Shown in pieces: positions 1-7,141 of a DNA stretch of 64,000 nt. The notes under the pieces are model-generated. The model was not told the DNA's origin. It saw only the letters and a list, made by a program, of their open reading frames with translations, and made no database searches. This DNA comes from CAJXVA01 sp963761755 (lineage in GTDB: Bacteria > Myxococcota_A > Polyangia > Nannocystales > Nannocystaceae). Positions within the stretch are counted from its first letter, which is position 1. Each line of letters starts with the position of its first letter. Location: contig CAVXIC010000031.1 of NCBI GenBank assembly GCA_963761755.1, positions 124,001-188,000 on the forward strand, in the 5' to 3' direction. Made by a program: the position numbers and the translations under genes.

Positions 1-2
1 AA

Positions 3-620
3 GGGCGGCCGGGAGCGACGCTCCCGCCGCTGGACTTCGATGCCTTGCGCAACGAGCTGCGGGAGACGCACGGGCCGCACATCCGCGAGGTCGATGTCAT
101 CAGCGCGTCGCTGTACCCCAAGGTCTGGGAGGAGTACCGGGAGTTTCGCGACCGCTTTGCCGACGTCAGCGTCCTGCCCACGCCCGCGTTCTTGGCTCCT
201 CTCGAGGTCGGTGAAGAGATCTCGGTGGAGATCGAGCGCGGCAAGACGCTCGTCATCGCCCTCGACGCCGTGGGCGAGCTCGACGACGACGGCAACCGCA
301 TCGTGTACTTCCAGCTCAACGGTCGGCCCCGGTCGATCCGGGTGCCCGACGAGACGGCCAAGGCCGAGGTCGTCGTGCGGGTGCGCGCCGATCCCAACGA
401 CCCAGGCTCGGTCGGAGCGCCCATGCCCGGGGTGGTGCTCGAGGTTCGCACCGAGGTCGGCAAGACCGTCGCGGTCGGCGATGCGCTCGTGGTGCTCAGC
501 GCGATGAAGATGGAGACGGTCGTCGCCTCACCGGTCGCGGGCAAGGTCGTTCGCCTCGAGGTCGGGCAGGACGACTCGCTGAGCGCCGGCGACTTGCTGG
601 TGAAGATCGAGCCGGCGTAG
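3..620 (+). CDS. pyc: Pyruvate carboxylase, C-terminal part (5'-truncated by window)
   Basis: The reading frame is open from the first bases of the window and ends at TAG 618-620, so only the last 205 residues are present. The fragment covers the end of the carboxyltransferase/PYC-OADA region followed by a biotinyl (BCCP-like) domain. The biotin attachment motif AMKM is at about 496-520, with the usual upstream PMPG turn and downstream hairpin. The order CT-type domain then biotinyl domain, and the long linker rich in acidic residues, fit the single-chain pyruvate carboxylase that turns pyruvate into oxaloacetate (anaplerosis, cytoplasm). A 2-oxoacid carboxylase beta chain (oxaloacetate decarboxylase alpha) is a less likely alternative that the missing N-terminus would settle. 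Confidence 0.85.
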   Translation, partial: GRPGATLPPLDFDALRNELRETHGPHIREVDVISASLYPKVWEEYREFRDRFADVSVLPTPAFLAPLEVGEEISVEIERGKTLVIALDAVGELDDDGNRIVYFQLNGRPRSIRVPDETAKAEVVVRVRADPNDPGSVGAPMPGVVLEVRTEVGKTVAVGDALVVLSAMKMETVVASPVAGKVVRLEVGQDDSLSAGDLLVKIEPA

Positions 621-630
621 GGCGCTGAGC

Positions 631-1443
631 CTATCGGGGCTCGGCACCCAGCAGCACCCCGCGCTCGGCGAGATCGGCGAGCAGGGTGGCTGCCGTCGCC
701 AGGCGGTCGTCATCGAGCGCCTCGCCCAGGTCGGCGCACGCGTCTCGGAGCCCCTCGGCCACGGGCTTGCCATGCTCCATCAGCTGCACGAGCACGGCGT
801 GGGCCAGCGGGGTGAGCTCGAGGTAGCGCACCTTCGCTTGGTCATCGCGGTACACCAGCAGCCGCGACGGCACCGCCTGCGGCGGCTCCCGGTCGTCGAG
901 TGACGCAGAAAGCCTGTGGACCGCGTAGTCGTAGCGCATGAGCCGGGCCGCCCCGTCGAAGCGCAGCGGCTTGTCCAGCGCGAGCTCCAGACCCGTCGCG
1001 GCTTCGCCCCCGCGGTGGTCGTTGCGGATGTCGTACTCCAGCAGCTCGTGGTGCGCGAGGTCGACCAGATAGTCGGGGACGGCCTCGTCTCCCTGCCACC
1101 GGGGGCTGGCCCAGGCCACGAACTCGGCCGGTACGTCACGAAGATAGGGGGAGTGCGCAGCGACCTGGTCGATCCACACCGCGAAGTCCGCCCGCAGCCG
1201 CTGCTGGCCGAGCCGAGCTGCGGTGCGCTCGATGAAGTCCCGGATCGTGTTGCGCATCCGGTTGTGCACCAGCGAGCGATAAACCAAGAAGCGCTCCGCG
1301 CCCACGTCGGCGATCGCCTCGAGGTCGTCTCCGGTGATGCCATGCGCGGCTGCGAAGGCGCGCAAGTCCTCGCGGCTGGCCGTGTCGGCGCCGCGGTCCC
1401 GGAGCAGGTGGCTCATCCAGGCCATGCGAAGGTCGGTGCTCAT
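631..1443 (-). CDS. HvfC/BufC-like partner protein (DUF2063) of the MNIO enzyme
   Basis: A 270-residue protein starting with ATG that overlaps the stop of the MNIO gene by four bases (ATGA), so the two are translationally coupled. The N-terminal third has the DUF2063 pattern with ERFLVYRSLVHNRM around residue 50, where family members have RFxVYRNN. The C-terminal part (about 190-265) looks like a winged-helix or recognition-type fold with repeated short helices. In characterised MNIO systems this family binds the leader of the precursor and presents it to the oxidase. Its position as the last gene of the precursor-MNIO-DUF2063 order supports that role here. The assignment rests on sequence style and gene order; residue-level conservation of the family is low. 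Confidence 0.8.
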   Translation of the reverse strand: MSTDLRMAWMSHLLRDRGADTASREDLRAFAAAHGITGDDLEAIADVGAERFLVYRSLVHNRMRNTIRDFIERTAARLGQQRLRADFAVWIDQVAAHSPYLRDVPAEFVAWASPRWQGDEAVPDYLVDLAHHELLEYDIRNDHRGGEAATGLELALDKPLRFDGAARLMRYDYAVHRLSASLDDREPPQAVPSRLLVYRDDQAKVRYLELTPLAHAVLVQLMEHGKPVAEGLRDACADLGEALDDDRLATAATLLADLAERGVLLGAEPR

Positions 1444-2303
1444 GCCGAGGCCTCCGCGCTCTGCTGCCCGACAAGAAGCGCTGCGTCGTAGACCGCCTGC
1501 AGCGACGCGACCTCCTCAAGCAGGTCGGCCAGCGGCGGAATGTTGGAGTCGCGTTCGAGCAGGACCGGCTTGGGTCCGGTGCGCTCGATGACGTACGCGA
1601 GCAGCTCTCGAACCTCTTGCCGTACGTCGGCGCCGTGGGTGTCCACCAGCAGGCCGTCGTCCCAGGGTTCGTGCCCGGCGATGTGCAGCTGGACGACGCG
1701 CTCCATGGGGATGGCGTCGAACCAGGCGCGGGCATCGAAACCGTGATTGCTGGCGTTGACGAAGACGTTGTTCACGTCGAGCAGCAGCTTGCAGTCGGCT
1801 CTTTCGAGCAGCTCGGTGAGGAACGCGGCCTCGTCGAGGTTGCTCTTGCCCAGCTGCAGGTACCAGCTGATGTTCTCGATCGCCATCGGTCGCTCCAGGC
1901 GATCCTGGGCCTCGCGGATGCGCTCGGCGATGCGCTTGGCCGTCTGCGTGGTGAAGGGCACCGGCAGGAGGTCGTGGAGCAGCGCGCCATCCATACCGCT
2001 CCAGCAGACGTGGTCGGAGTGCCACGGGGGATCGTAGCGATCGAGGAAGGGCTTGAGCTCTTCGAAGTAGTCCTCGCGCAGCGGATCGGTGCCGCCCAGC
2101 GACATCATCAGGCCGTGGGTGATGAGCTCGAATCGTTCGGCGAGCTCGGCCAGTCGCTGCGGCGACCGCCCGCCGCGGTGCATGTAGTTCTCCGGCGCGA
2201 CTTCGAGGAACGCGACCTTGCCGTCGGCGTCACCGCGAACGATGTCCCGAAGAAGGACTCCGCGAAGGCCGAGGCCGACGCCGGTAGGTGGCTGGGGCTG
2301 CAT
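1440..2303 (-). CDS. MNIO-family (DUF692) multinuclear non-haem iron oxidative RiPP enzyme
   Basis: A 287-residue TIM-barrel enzyme of the DUF692/MNIO family (MbnB, HvfB, BufB). Visible metal-site and family motifs in order are APENYM (about 37), HGLMMSLGG (about 63), HSDHVCW (about 94), ENISWYL (about 144), LLDVNNVFVN (about 174), QLHIAGH (about 206), DTHGADV (about 221) and ERDSNIPP (about 251). Together they supply the His, Asp and Glu ligands that hold two or three iron ions. The family modifies cysteines of ribosomal peptides, giving oxazolone/thioamide groups in methanobactin and thiooxazole-type groups in bufferins. The adjacent Cys-repeat precursor is the obvious substrate. The gene starts at ATG 2303, 27 bases after a strong hairpin terminator, so it is probably expressed by read-through at a lower level than the precursor. 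Confidence 0.92.
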   Translation of the reverse strand: MQPQPPTGVGLGLRGVLLRDIVRGDADGKVAFLEVAPENYMHRGGRSPQRLAELAERFELITHGLMMSLGGTDPLREDYFEELKPFLDRYDPPWHSDHVCWSGMDGALLHDLLPVPFTTQTAKRIAERIREAQDRLERPMAIENISWYLQLGKSNLDEAAFLTELLERADCKLLLDVNNVFVNASNHGFDARAWFDAIPMERVVQLHIAGHEPWDDGLLVDTHGADVRQEVRELLAYVIERTGPKPVLLERDSNIPPLADLLEEVASLQAVYDAALLVGQQSAEASA

Positions 2304-2329
2304 GGGAGGCTCGAGATCTCGGGTGCATG

Positions 2330-2366
2330 AAAAACCCGCGGCGGCCGAAAGGGGCCAGCCGCGGGT
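2330..2366 (-). terminator. Intrinsic terminator/attenuator between RiPP precursor and MNIO gene
   Basis: On the minus strand a nine-base arm ACCCGCGGC (2366-2358) pairs perfectly with GCCGCGGGT (2342-2334). An inner GGCC/GGCC pair closes a short loop, and the stem runs straight into TTTTT (2334-2330). It lies 20 bases after the precursor stop codon. This is a textbook Rho-independent terminator; because the maturation genes follow at once in the same direction, it likely acts as a partial terminator that keeps precursor mRNA in excess. Confidence 0.85.
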
Positions 2367-2386
2367 CCAGGTTCAAAGGGCGTCGC

Positions 2387-2698
2387 TTACTTGGCGCCGC
2401 AGGAGCCTTCGCCTTCGGCCTCTTCGGTGCCTTCGGCTTCGGCGCCGCAGGAGCCTTCGCCTTCGCCTTCGGCCTCTTCGGTGCCTTCGGCTGCAGCGCC
2501 GCAGGAGCCTTCGCCTTCGGCCTTCTCGGCGCCGCAGGCACCTTCAGCTTTGTCGGCACCGCATGCGCCTTCGGCCGCATCGCCAGCAGCCGGGGCTGCG
2601 GGGGTCTCGGTGGCGGGCTTGTCTTTGTCGCAGCCGGTCATGGCGAGGGCGCCGGTACCGAGGAATGCAAGCGTGGTGGCAATGCTTTTGAGATCCAT
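2387..2698 (-). CDS. Bufferin-like RiPP precursor, Cys-repeat lipoprotein with five EG(A/S)CG motifs
   Basis: A 103-residue protein read from ATG 2698 to TAA 2387, preceded by an AAAGGGAAAA purine tract. Residues 1-22 form a signal peptide ending in MTGC, a plausible lipobox with Cys23 as the lipidated residue. The mature part is Ala/Glu/Gly-rich and contains five EGxCG motifs with cysteines at 46, 55, 66, 84 and 100. These have the EGKCG style known to be modified by MNIO enzymes in bufferin/HvfA peptides. The stretch around residues 61-86 is nearly repeated at 79-102, and the duplication is also visible in the DNA. The only cysteines are the lipobox Cys and the five motif cysteines, which fits a modified, metal-binding tail anchored to a membrane. 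The same frame is open much further upstream, but that part is antisense to the MFS gene and has no signal peptide at its start, so the internal ATG was chosen. Confidence 0.85.
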   Translation of the reverse strand: MDLKSIATTLAFLGTGALAMTGCDKDKPATETPAAPAAGDAAEGACGADKAEGACGAEKAEGEGSCGAAAEGTEEAEGEGEGSCGAEAEGTEEAEGEGSCGAK

Positions 2699-2768
2699 GT
2701 CGTTTTCCCTTTTCGAGTTCTCGTAGGAGTTCGGTTCCGTCCGTGGGCCCCTGAGGGCTCGCAGGTCA

Positions 2769-2793
2769 ATCGAAGAACCGCTGAGAATGTTAC
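2769..2793 (-). promoter_or_regulatory. Possible ECF-sigma-type promoter of the RiPP operon
   Basis: On the minus strand GTAAC (2793-2789) is followed after exactly 16 bases by CGAT (2772-2769), about 70 bases upstream of the precursor start. The AAC-type -35 and CGxx-type -10 with 16-base spacing resemble ECF sigma promoters, which control bufferin operons elsewhere. The match is short and could be chance. Confidence 0.25.
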
Positions 2794-2907
2794 GGCCCCA
2801 GCGGCGGCGAGGATCGAGCAAAATGCACGAAATTGGGTCCGTGACCGAACCATTACGGCTCGGGGCCACGCCCCCGGCTCGATGGCCGCGCCTCGCGCTG
2901 TCCAGGT

Positions 2908-2913
2908 TATGGT
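2908..2913 (+). promoter_or_regulatory. TAnnnT -10-like element, leaderless start of MFS gene
   Basis: TATGGT lies 7 bases before ATG 2921. No Shine-Dalgarno sequence is visible. The geometry puts the predicted transcription start at or next to the start codon. Confidence 0.5.
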
Positions 2914-2920
2914 GCTGCAG

Positions 2921-4198
2921 ATGGGGTCTGACGCCCGCCCGAACCCCGGGCGCATCGCCGTCGCGGTCCTCCTGGTCCTGACGGTCATCAACTTTCTGAA
3001 CTACCTCGATCGGTACGTTCTGAGCGCGGTCCTCGAGGGGATTCGGGCCGATCTGCACTTCGATGACGGGCAGGGTGGTCTGCTCGGAAGCGTGTTCATG
3101 ATCGTCTACACGATCGCGGCACCCATCGGCGGCGTCCTCGGCGACCGGTGGAATCGCAACCGCATGATCGGGGTCGGTGTCGGGCTTTGGAGTCTGGCCA
3201 CGGTCGGCAGCGGCCTGGCGGAGAGCTACGAAGGGTTGCTGACGATGCGTGCGCTGATCGGGATCGGTGAGGCGGGCTACGCCACCGTCGCGCCCTCGAT
3301 CATCGCCGACCTGTTTCGACCGTCGGAGCGCGGGCGCAAGCTGTCCATCTTCTACCTCGCCATCCCCATGGGCAGTGCGCTGGGGTACCTGCTGGGTGGT
3401 GCGGTCGGAGAGGCCTACGGCTGGCGGGCGGCGTTCTTCGTGGCCGGGACGCCGGGGCTGCTCTTCGCGGTGGTGGCGTTCTTCCTGCCGCACCCCGAGC
3501 GCGGGGCAATGGACGAGGGCGAGCAGGTCCCCTCGATGCCGCTGCTCGACGGGATCCGTCGGCTGTTTCGCACCCCCGCATGGCGGATCAACACCGTCGG
3601 CATGACGCTGATGACGTTCTCGATGGGCGGCATCGCGTTTTGGATGCCGACGTACCTCATCCGCGAGCAGGGCATGGACGAAGCGACCGGCAACATGGTG
3701 TTCGGCGGCATCACCGTCGTGGCCGGCTTGCTCGCGACACTCGTCGGCGGCGTCTTGGGCGATCGCGCCTTCGCCAAGCGTCAGGGCGGCTACTTCTCCG
3801 TCAGCGGCATGGGGCTGCTGCTCGGGGCTCCGTTTGCGCTCGCCATGCCCTTCATGCCGTCGACGACGGCGGTGTTCGCGTGCGCGTTCGTGGCCGAGTT
3901 CTTCTTGTTTCTCAACACCGGACCGCTCAACGCCGCGCTGGTCGCCTGCGTGCCGGCGTCTCTGCGCGCGCGCTCGATGGCGATCAACGTGTTCTTCATT
4001 CACATGCTCGGCGACGCGCTCTCCCCGACGCTCATCGGAGAGATCAGCGAGCGCCAGGGGCTGTCGATCGCTATCGCGGCCACCAGCATTCCGATTGCGG
4101 TCAGCGCCGTGGTGCTCCTGTTCGGCGCCCGCCGGGTCGACCGCCTCGCGGGGGGAATCGCGACGGTGCAGGACGCTCAGGCCGGCAGCGCGGTCTGA
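2921..4198 (+). CDS. MFS transporter, Spinster-like
   Basis: A 425-residue polytopic membrane protein of the major facilitator superfamily. The N-terminus has NFLNYLDRYVLSAVLEGI, the signature of the Spinster-like (spns) family, followed by GDRWNRNR (the cytoplasmic A-motif loop between helices 2 and 3). About twelve hydrophobic segments follow, with a basic central loop near residue 205. Substrates of this family include lipids, sugars and aromatic or steroid compounds; the substrate here cannot be told from sequence. ATG 2921 was preferred to in-frame ATGs at 2882 and 2909 because a TATGGT hexamer precedes it by 7 bases, as in other genes of the window. It ends inside the convergent GMC oxidoreductase gene (22-base overlap). 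Confidence 0.85.
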   Translation: MGSDARPNPGRIAVAVLLVLTVINFLNYLDRYVLSAVLEGIRADLHFDDGQGGLLGSVFMIVYTIAAPIGGVLGDRWNRNRMIGVGVGLWSLATVGSGLAESYEGLLTMRALIGIGEAGYATVAPSIIADLFRPSERGRKLSIFYLAIPMGSALGYLLGGAVGEAYGWRAAFFVAGTPGLLFAVVAFFLPHPERGAMDEGEQVPSMPLLDGIRRLFRTPAWRINTVGMTLMTFSMGGIAFWMPTYLIREQGMDEATGNMVFGGITVVAGLLATLVGGVLGDRAFAKRQGGYFSVSGMGLLLGAPFALAMPFMPSTTAVFACAFVAEFFLFLNTGPLNAALVACVPASLRARSMAINVFFIHMLGDALSPTLIGEISERQGLSIAIAATSIPIAVSAVVLLFGARRVDRLAGGIATVQDAQAGSAV

Positions 4199-5781
4199 GC
4201 GGGTCGGTCCTGCAGCGCGTTGGCCTTGCGCGGAATCTTGGAGACGGCGCGCTCGGTGAGCGCGGTGATGGTCAGCGAAGGATTGACGCCGGGGTTGGCC
4301 GAGATGGCGGCTCCGTCCATCACGTAGAGTCCCGGATATCCATGCACCTCGTGGTTGGCATCGATGACCCCCGTTTGGGCACTCTCCCCCATGCAGCAGC
4401 CTCCCAGGATGTGGGCCGTGGTGGGAATGTTGAAGAGCGTCTCGGTGAACATCGAAAACGGCATGCCGCCGACCTCACGGCTGAACTGCTGGGCGAGCGC
4501 GGTGGCCTCGGGGATCGACGCGGTCGGCAGTTCCCCCTGGTCGGGCGCGGTGCCGATGCCGCCAAACCACGTTCGGCGCAGGCGCAGGGTGCCCTCGGTG
4601 CTTCGCATGTACAGCAAGATGGCCGTCTGCTCCGCGAAGCTCCGCACCGTGACGGCCTTGAGCACCTGCAGCGGGTGCCGAAGACAGATCGCGGCGAGCT
4701 TGGCGATCCGAATGAAGGGGTTCGTTCCACCGACGTGGGGCGCGACGAGGAGGCGAAACAGGCCCGATCCCTTGGAGTAGCGGACCGGCTCGAGGTGGGA
4801 GACCGCGTCGGTCTCGTAGATCGAGCCGATCGCGACGCCCTCGGAGAGGTCGACGCCTTCGTCGTGGGAGACCACGCCGATGAGCGCCTCGGAGTTGGTG
4901 CGGATGCCCCGTCCCAGGCGGTCGGAGAGCTGCGGTAGACAGCTCGGGTCCTCTTTTTGGTCGATGAGCAGCTTGACGCTGCCGAGCACGCCGCCGGCGA
5001 CGATGACCCGAGCGCCCTCGAACGAGACCGGCGCACGGAACCATCCGCGGCCCTGCTTGGCCTCGATCGTGTAGCCGCCGCCCGCTCGGGGCCGAATCTT
5101 CGAGACCTCGGTGTCGGCCTGAAGTTCCAGCCCGCGCTTGCGCGCGAGGTAGAGGTAGTTCTTGTCGAGCGTGTTCTTGGCGTTGTGTCGGCACCCCAGC
5201 ATGCAGCCGCCGCACTGGACGCAACCGGTCCGGCTGGGCCCGTCGCCGTCGAAGAACGGGTCGGGAACCACCTTGCCCGCCTCCCCGAAGTAGATCGCGA
5301 CGTCGGTGCTGTGGAACGCCTCGGGGTGTCCGTTGTCCGCGGCCATCTTCTTGAGGATGTTGTCCGGCGGCGTCAGCATCGGCGTCCGCGTCACGCCCAG
5401 CATCCGCTTGGCCTCCTCGTAGTGCTCGGCGAGCTCGGTCTTCCAGTCGGCCAGGTGGGCCCAGCTCGGGGCGGTGAAGAACGGCTCCTTGGGCACCGGG
5501 TGGGTGCTCGCGTAGCCCAGCGATCCCCCGCCGACACCGACCCCCGAGAGAATGGTGACGTGCCGGAAGAAGGACATCTTGAACAGGCCGCGAAAGCCGA
5601 CCAGCGGCGCCCACATGTAGCGGCGCAGATCCCAGTTGGTCTTGGGAAAGTCCTTGGCCTTCAGCTCGCTGCCCTTCTCGAGCATGAGCACGCGGTAGCC
5701 CTTGTCGACGAGCCGCAGCGCTGCCGTGCTGCCGCCGAAACCGGAGCCAATGATGATGAAGTCGTACTCGGCGTCCGCCAT
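4177..5781 (-). CDS. GMC-family FAD-dependent oxidoreductase (cholesterol-oxidase-like)
   Basis: A 534-residue flavoprotein. The N-terminal dinucleotide fold IIIGSGFGGSTAALRL (residues about 9-24) binds FAD. A central Cys-rich segment CVQCGGCMLGCRHNAK (about 205-220) is typical of the cholesterol-oxidase-like GMC branch. The C-terminal HILGGCCMG and GLYVMDGAAISANPGVNPSLT motifs close the FAD site and supply the catalytic His/Asn region. The start is the ATG of MADAEY; the frame is open further upstream but that lies in the sirtuin gene. Its start follows the sirtuin stop by 22 bases on the same strand, suggesting cotranscription. Substrates in the family are sterols, alcohols and sugars; sterol use is tempting given the CYP51 gene elsewhere in the window, but that is inference. 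Confidence 0.85.
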   Translation of the reverse strand: MADAEYDFIIIGSGFGGSTAALRLVDKGYRVLMLEKGSELKAKDFPKTNWDLRRYMWAPLVGFRGLFKMSFFRHVTILSGVGVGGGSLGYASTHPVPKEPFFTAPSWAHLADWKTELAEHYEEAKRMLGVTRTPMLTPPDNILKKMAADNGHPEAFHSTDVAIYFGEAGKVVPDPFFDGDGPSRTGCVQCGGCMLGCRHNAKNTLDKNYLYLARKRGLELQADTEVSKIRPRAGGGYTIEAKQGRGWFRAPVSFEGARVIVAGGVLGSVKLLIDQKEDPSCLPQLSDRLGRGIRTNSEALIGVVSHDEGVDLSEGVAIGSIYETDAVSHLEPVRYSKGSGLFRLLVAPHVGGTNPFIRIAKLAAICLRHPLQVLKAVTVRSFAEQTAILLYMRSTEGTLRLRRTWFGGIGTAPDQGELPTASIPEATALAQQFSREVGGMPFSMFTETLFNIPTTAHILGGCCMGESAQTGVIDANHEVHGYPGLYVMDGAAISANPGVNPSLTITALTERAVSKIPRKANALQDRPAQTALPA

Positions 5782-5803
5782 CGTCCCGCTGCAGACGACG
5801 CTA

Positions 5804-6619
5804 TCACGTCGCGCACAGGGCCTCGGCCAGCAGCGGCAGGACGACACTCGACGGCGCCCGCAGCGTCAGGCCGCCCGAAGCCTGGGCCAGCGCCGAGAAC
5901 GGGTTGTCGTCGGGGTTGATGTCGATCATCGGGATGCCGTTGCGCGCGCAGTGCATGCCGATCTGCATCGGCAGGTTGGTCGTCCCCGACGTCCCGGCCA
6001 CGACGAGGAGATCGGCGGCGGCGGCGGCCGAGAACGCGCTGTCGGCCCGGAACAACGCCTCGTCGTAGCACTCGTCGAACCACAGGACGTGCGGGCGAGC
6101 CGGGCCGCCGCAGTCCGGGCAGCGCAGGGCCGCGACGATGGCGTCGGGCAGGGGGGTGTCCCGGCCCACGGGCGGGAGGTCCTCGGGTAGCAGGTAGGTC
6201 GCCTCGGCGCACCGCGCCGCGCACCGAAGCCGGTCGATGTTCCCGTGGATCTCGTAGGGATCCGCCGATCCGGCGCGCGCGTGTAGACCGTCGACGTTCT
6301 GGGTCACCAGGGCGAAGCGATCCTCGAACGTCCGCTCGATGGCCACGAGGGCGTGGTGCCCAGGGTTGGGCGCGGCCCGGCGGCACACGGTCCGGCGGTA
6401 CAGGTACCAGGCCCACACCTCGAGCGGGTGCTCGGAGAACGCGTGCGCGGTCGCGAGCTCCTGCGGGTGGACGTTGCGCGAGCCGACCCGCCAGTATCCC
6501 TGGGGCCCGCGGAAGGTGGGGATTCCACTGTCCGCCGAGATGCCCGCACCGGTGAGGATCACCAGCCTGGCGCGCTCGCGGTCGAACGCGGCGAGCATGT
6601 CGCGGATCTCGTCGTGCAT
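5804..6619 (-). CDS. cobB: NAD-dependent protein deacylase, Sir2 family
   Basis: A 271-residue sirtuin. The NAD-binding motif GAGISADSGIPTFRG is at about 24-38, TQNVDGLHARAG at about 104-115, the catalytic His in YEIHGN at about 124, and zinc cysteines in RCAARC and CPDCGG. The first zinc pair is spaced C-x3-C rather than the usual C-x2-C. The C-terminal GTSGTTNLPMQI and DINPDDNP segments are typical of class III/U sirtuins. The enzyme removes acyl groups from protein lysines in the cytoplasm. It is the first gene of a unit with the GMC oxidoreductase and faces the DksA-like gene across only 51 bases. Confidence 0.92.
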   Translation of the reverse strand: MHDEIRDMLAAFDRERARLVILTGAGISADSGIPTFRGPQGYWRVGSRNVHPQELATAHAFSEHPLEVWAWYLYRRTVCRRAAPNPGHHALVAIERTFEDRFALVTQNVDGLHARAGSADPYEIHGNIDRLRCAARCAEATYLLPEDLPPVGRDTPLPDAIVAALRCPDCGGPARPHVLWFDECYDEALFRADSAFSAAAAADLLVVAGTSGTTNLPMQIGMHCARNGIPMIDINPDDNPFSALAQASGGLTLRAPSSVVLPLLAEALCAT

Positions 6620-6628
6620 GGTCGGCTC

Positions 6629-6634
6629 AGTCTA
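6629..6634 (-). promoter_or_regulatory. TAnnnT -10-like element, leaderless start of sirtuin gene
   Basis: TAGACT on the minus strand ends 9 bases before ATG 6619. The divergent DksA-like gene has its own hexamer 22 bases away, so the two promoters must share about 50 bp. Confidence 0.55.
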
Positions 6635-6656
6635 CGACCTGCGTGCAGGGGTCTGA

Positions 6657-6662
6657 TAGCCT
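6657..6662 (+). promoter_or_regulatory. TAnnnT -10-like element, leaderless start of DksA-like gene
   Basis: TAGCCT lies 8 bases before ATG 6671, with no Shine-Dalgarno sequence between them. Confidence 0.55.
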
Positions 6663-6670
6663 CGGCAGGC

Positions 6671-7069
6671 ATGAGCGAGCACCTCACTGCCGCCCAGTTC
6701 GAACAACTCCGCGGACTCCTCCTCGAGCAGCGCGTTCGACTCTTCGAGCGCGGAGGTCTCCAGATCACCGAAGACGACGACGCGGAGCCCATGGATCGCC
6801 AAGAGGAGGCGGCCGGTGAGGTCGCCCGTCGCGATCGTTTGGCCCTGACCAAACAGGACCGACGCCGACTCGAAGAGGTCCAGGCCGCGCTGTCTCGCAT
6901 GGACGAAGGCATCTATGGCGAGTGTGAGGAGACCGGGGAGACGATTCCCTTCGCGCGCCTGCTCGCCGAGCCGACCACCCGCTACACCGTCGAGGCGCTG
7001 GAGATTCTGGAGTCGGAGGCCTCGCGGGCGGACGTGGTGCGCCAGGACCCCAAGGACGTCGGGTACTGA
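6671..7069 (+). CDS. TraR/DksA-family protein without a complete zinc finger
   Basis: A 132-residue protein with the DksA layout: an N-terminal helix pair forming a coiled coil (about 1-75), the MDEGIYGECEETGE hinge, and a C-terminal globular part with FARLLAEPTT. Family members act on RNA polymerase through the secondary channel, often with ppGpp. Of the four zinc cysteines only the first is present (Cys85); the others are replaced by Thr, Thr and Ala in ECEETGE and RYTVEA. The fold may therefore be kept without zinc, as in the zinc-poor DksA paralogues known from some pseudomonads. It faces the sirtuin gene and is probably monocistronic. Confidence 0.85.
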   Translation: MSEHLTAAQFEQLRGLLLEQRVRLFERGGLQITEDDDAEPMDRQEEAAGEVARRDRLALTKQDRRRLEEVQAALSRMDEGIYGECEETGETIPFARLLAEPTTRYTVEALEILESEASRADVVRQDPKDVGY

Positions 7070-7141
7070 GGGGCTGCGAGGGCGCCCGGAGGGGGAACCC
7101 CAGTCGCGGTTGGCCGCGATGACGTCTTTGCCTGCCTGTCG

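Noticed and set aside
2882..2911. Alternative ATG starts of the MFS gene at 2882 and 2909
   Set aside because: They add residues without family similarity, and ATG 2909 falls inside the TATGGT element.
2699..4003. Upstream extension of the RiPP precursor frame
   Set aside because: Antisense to the MFS gene, charged low complexity, and it would bury the signal peptide in the middle of the protein.
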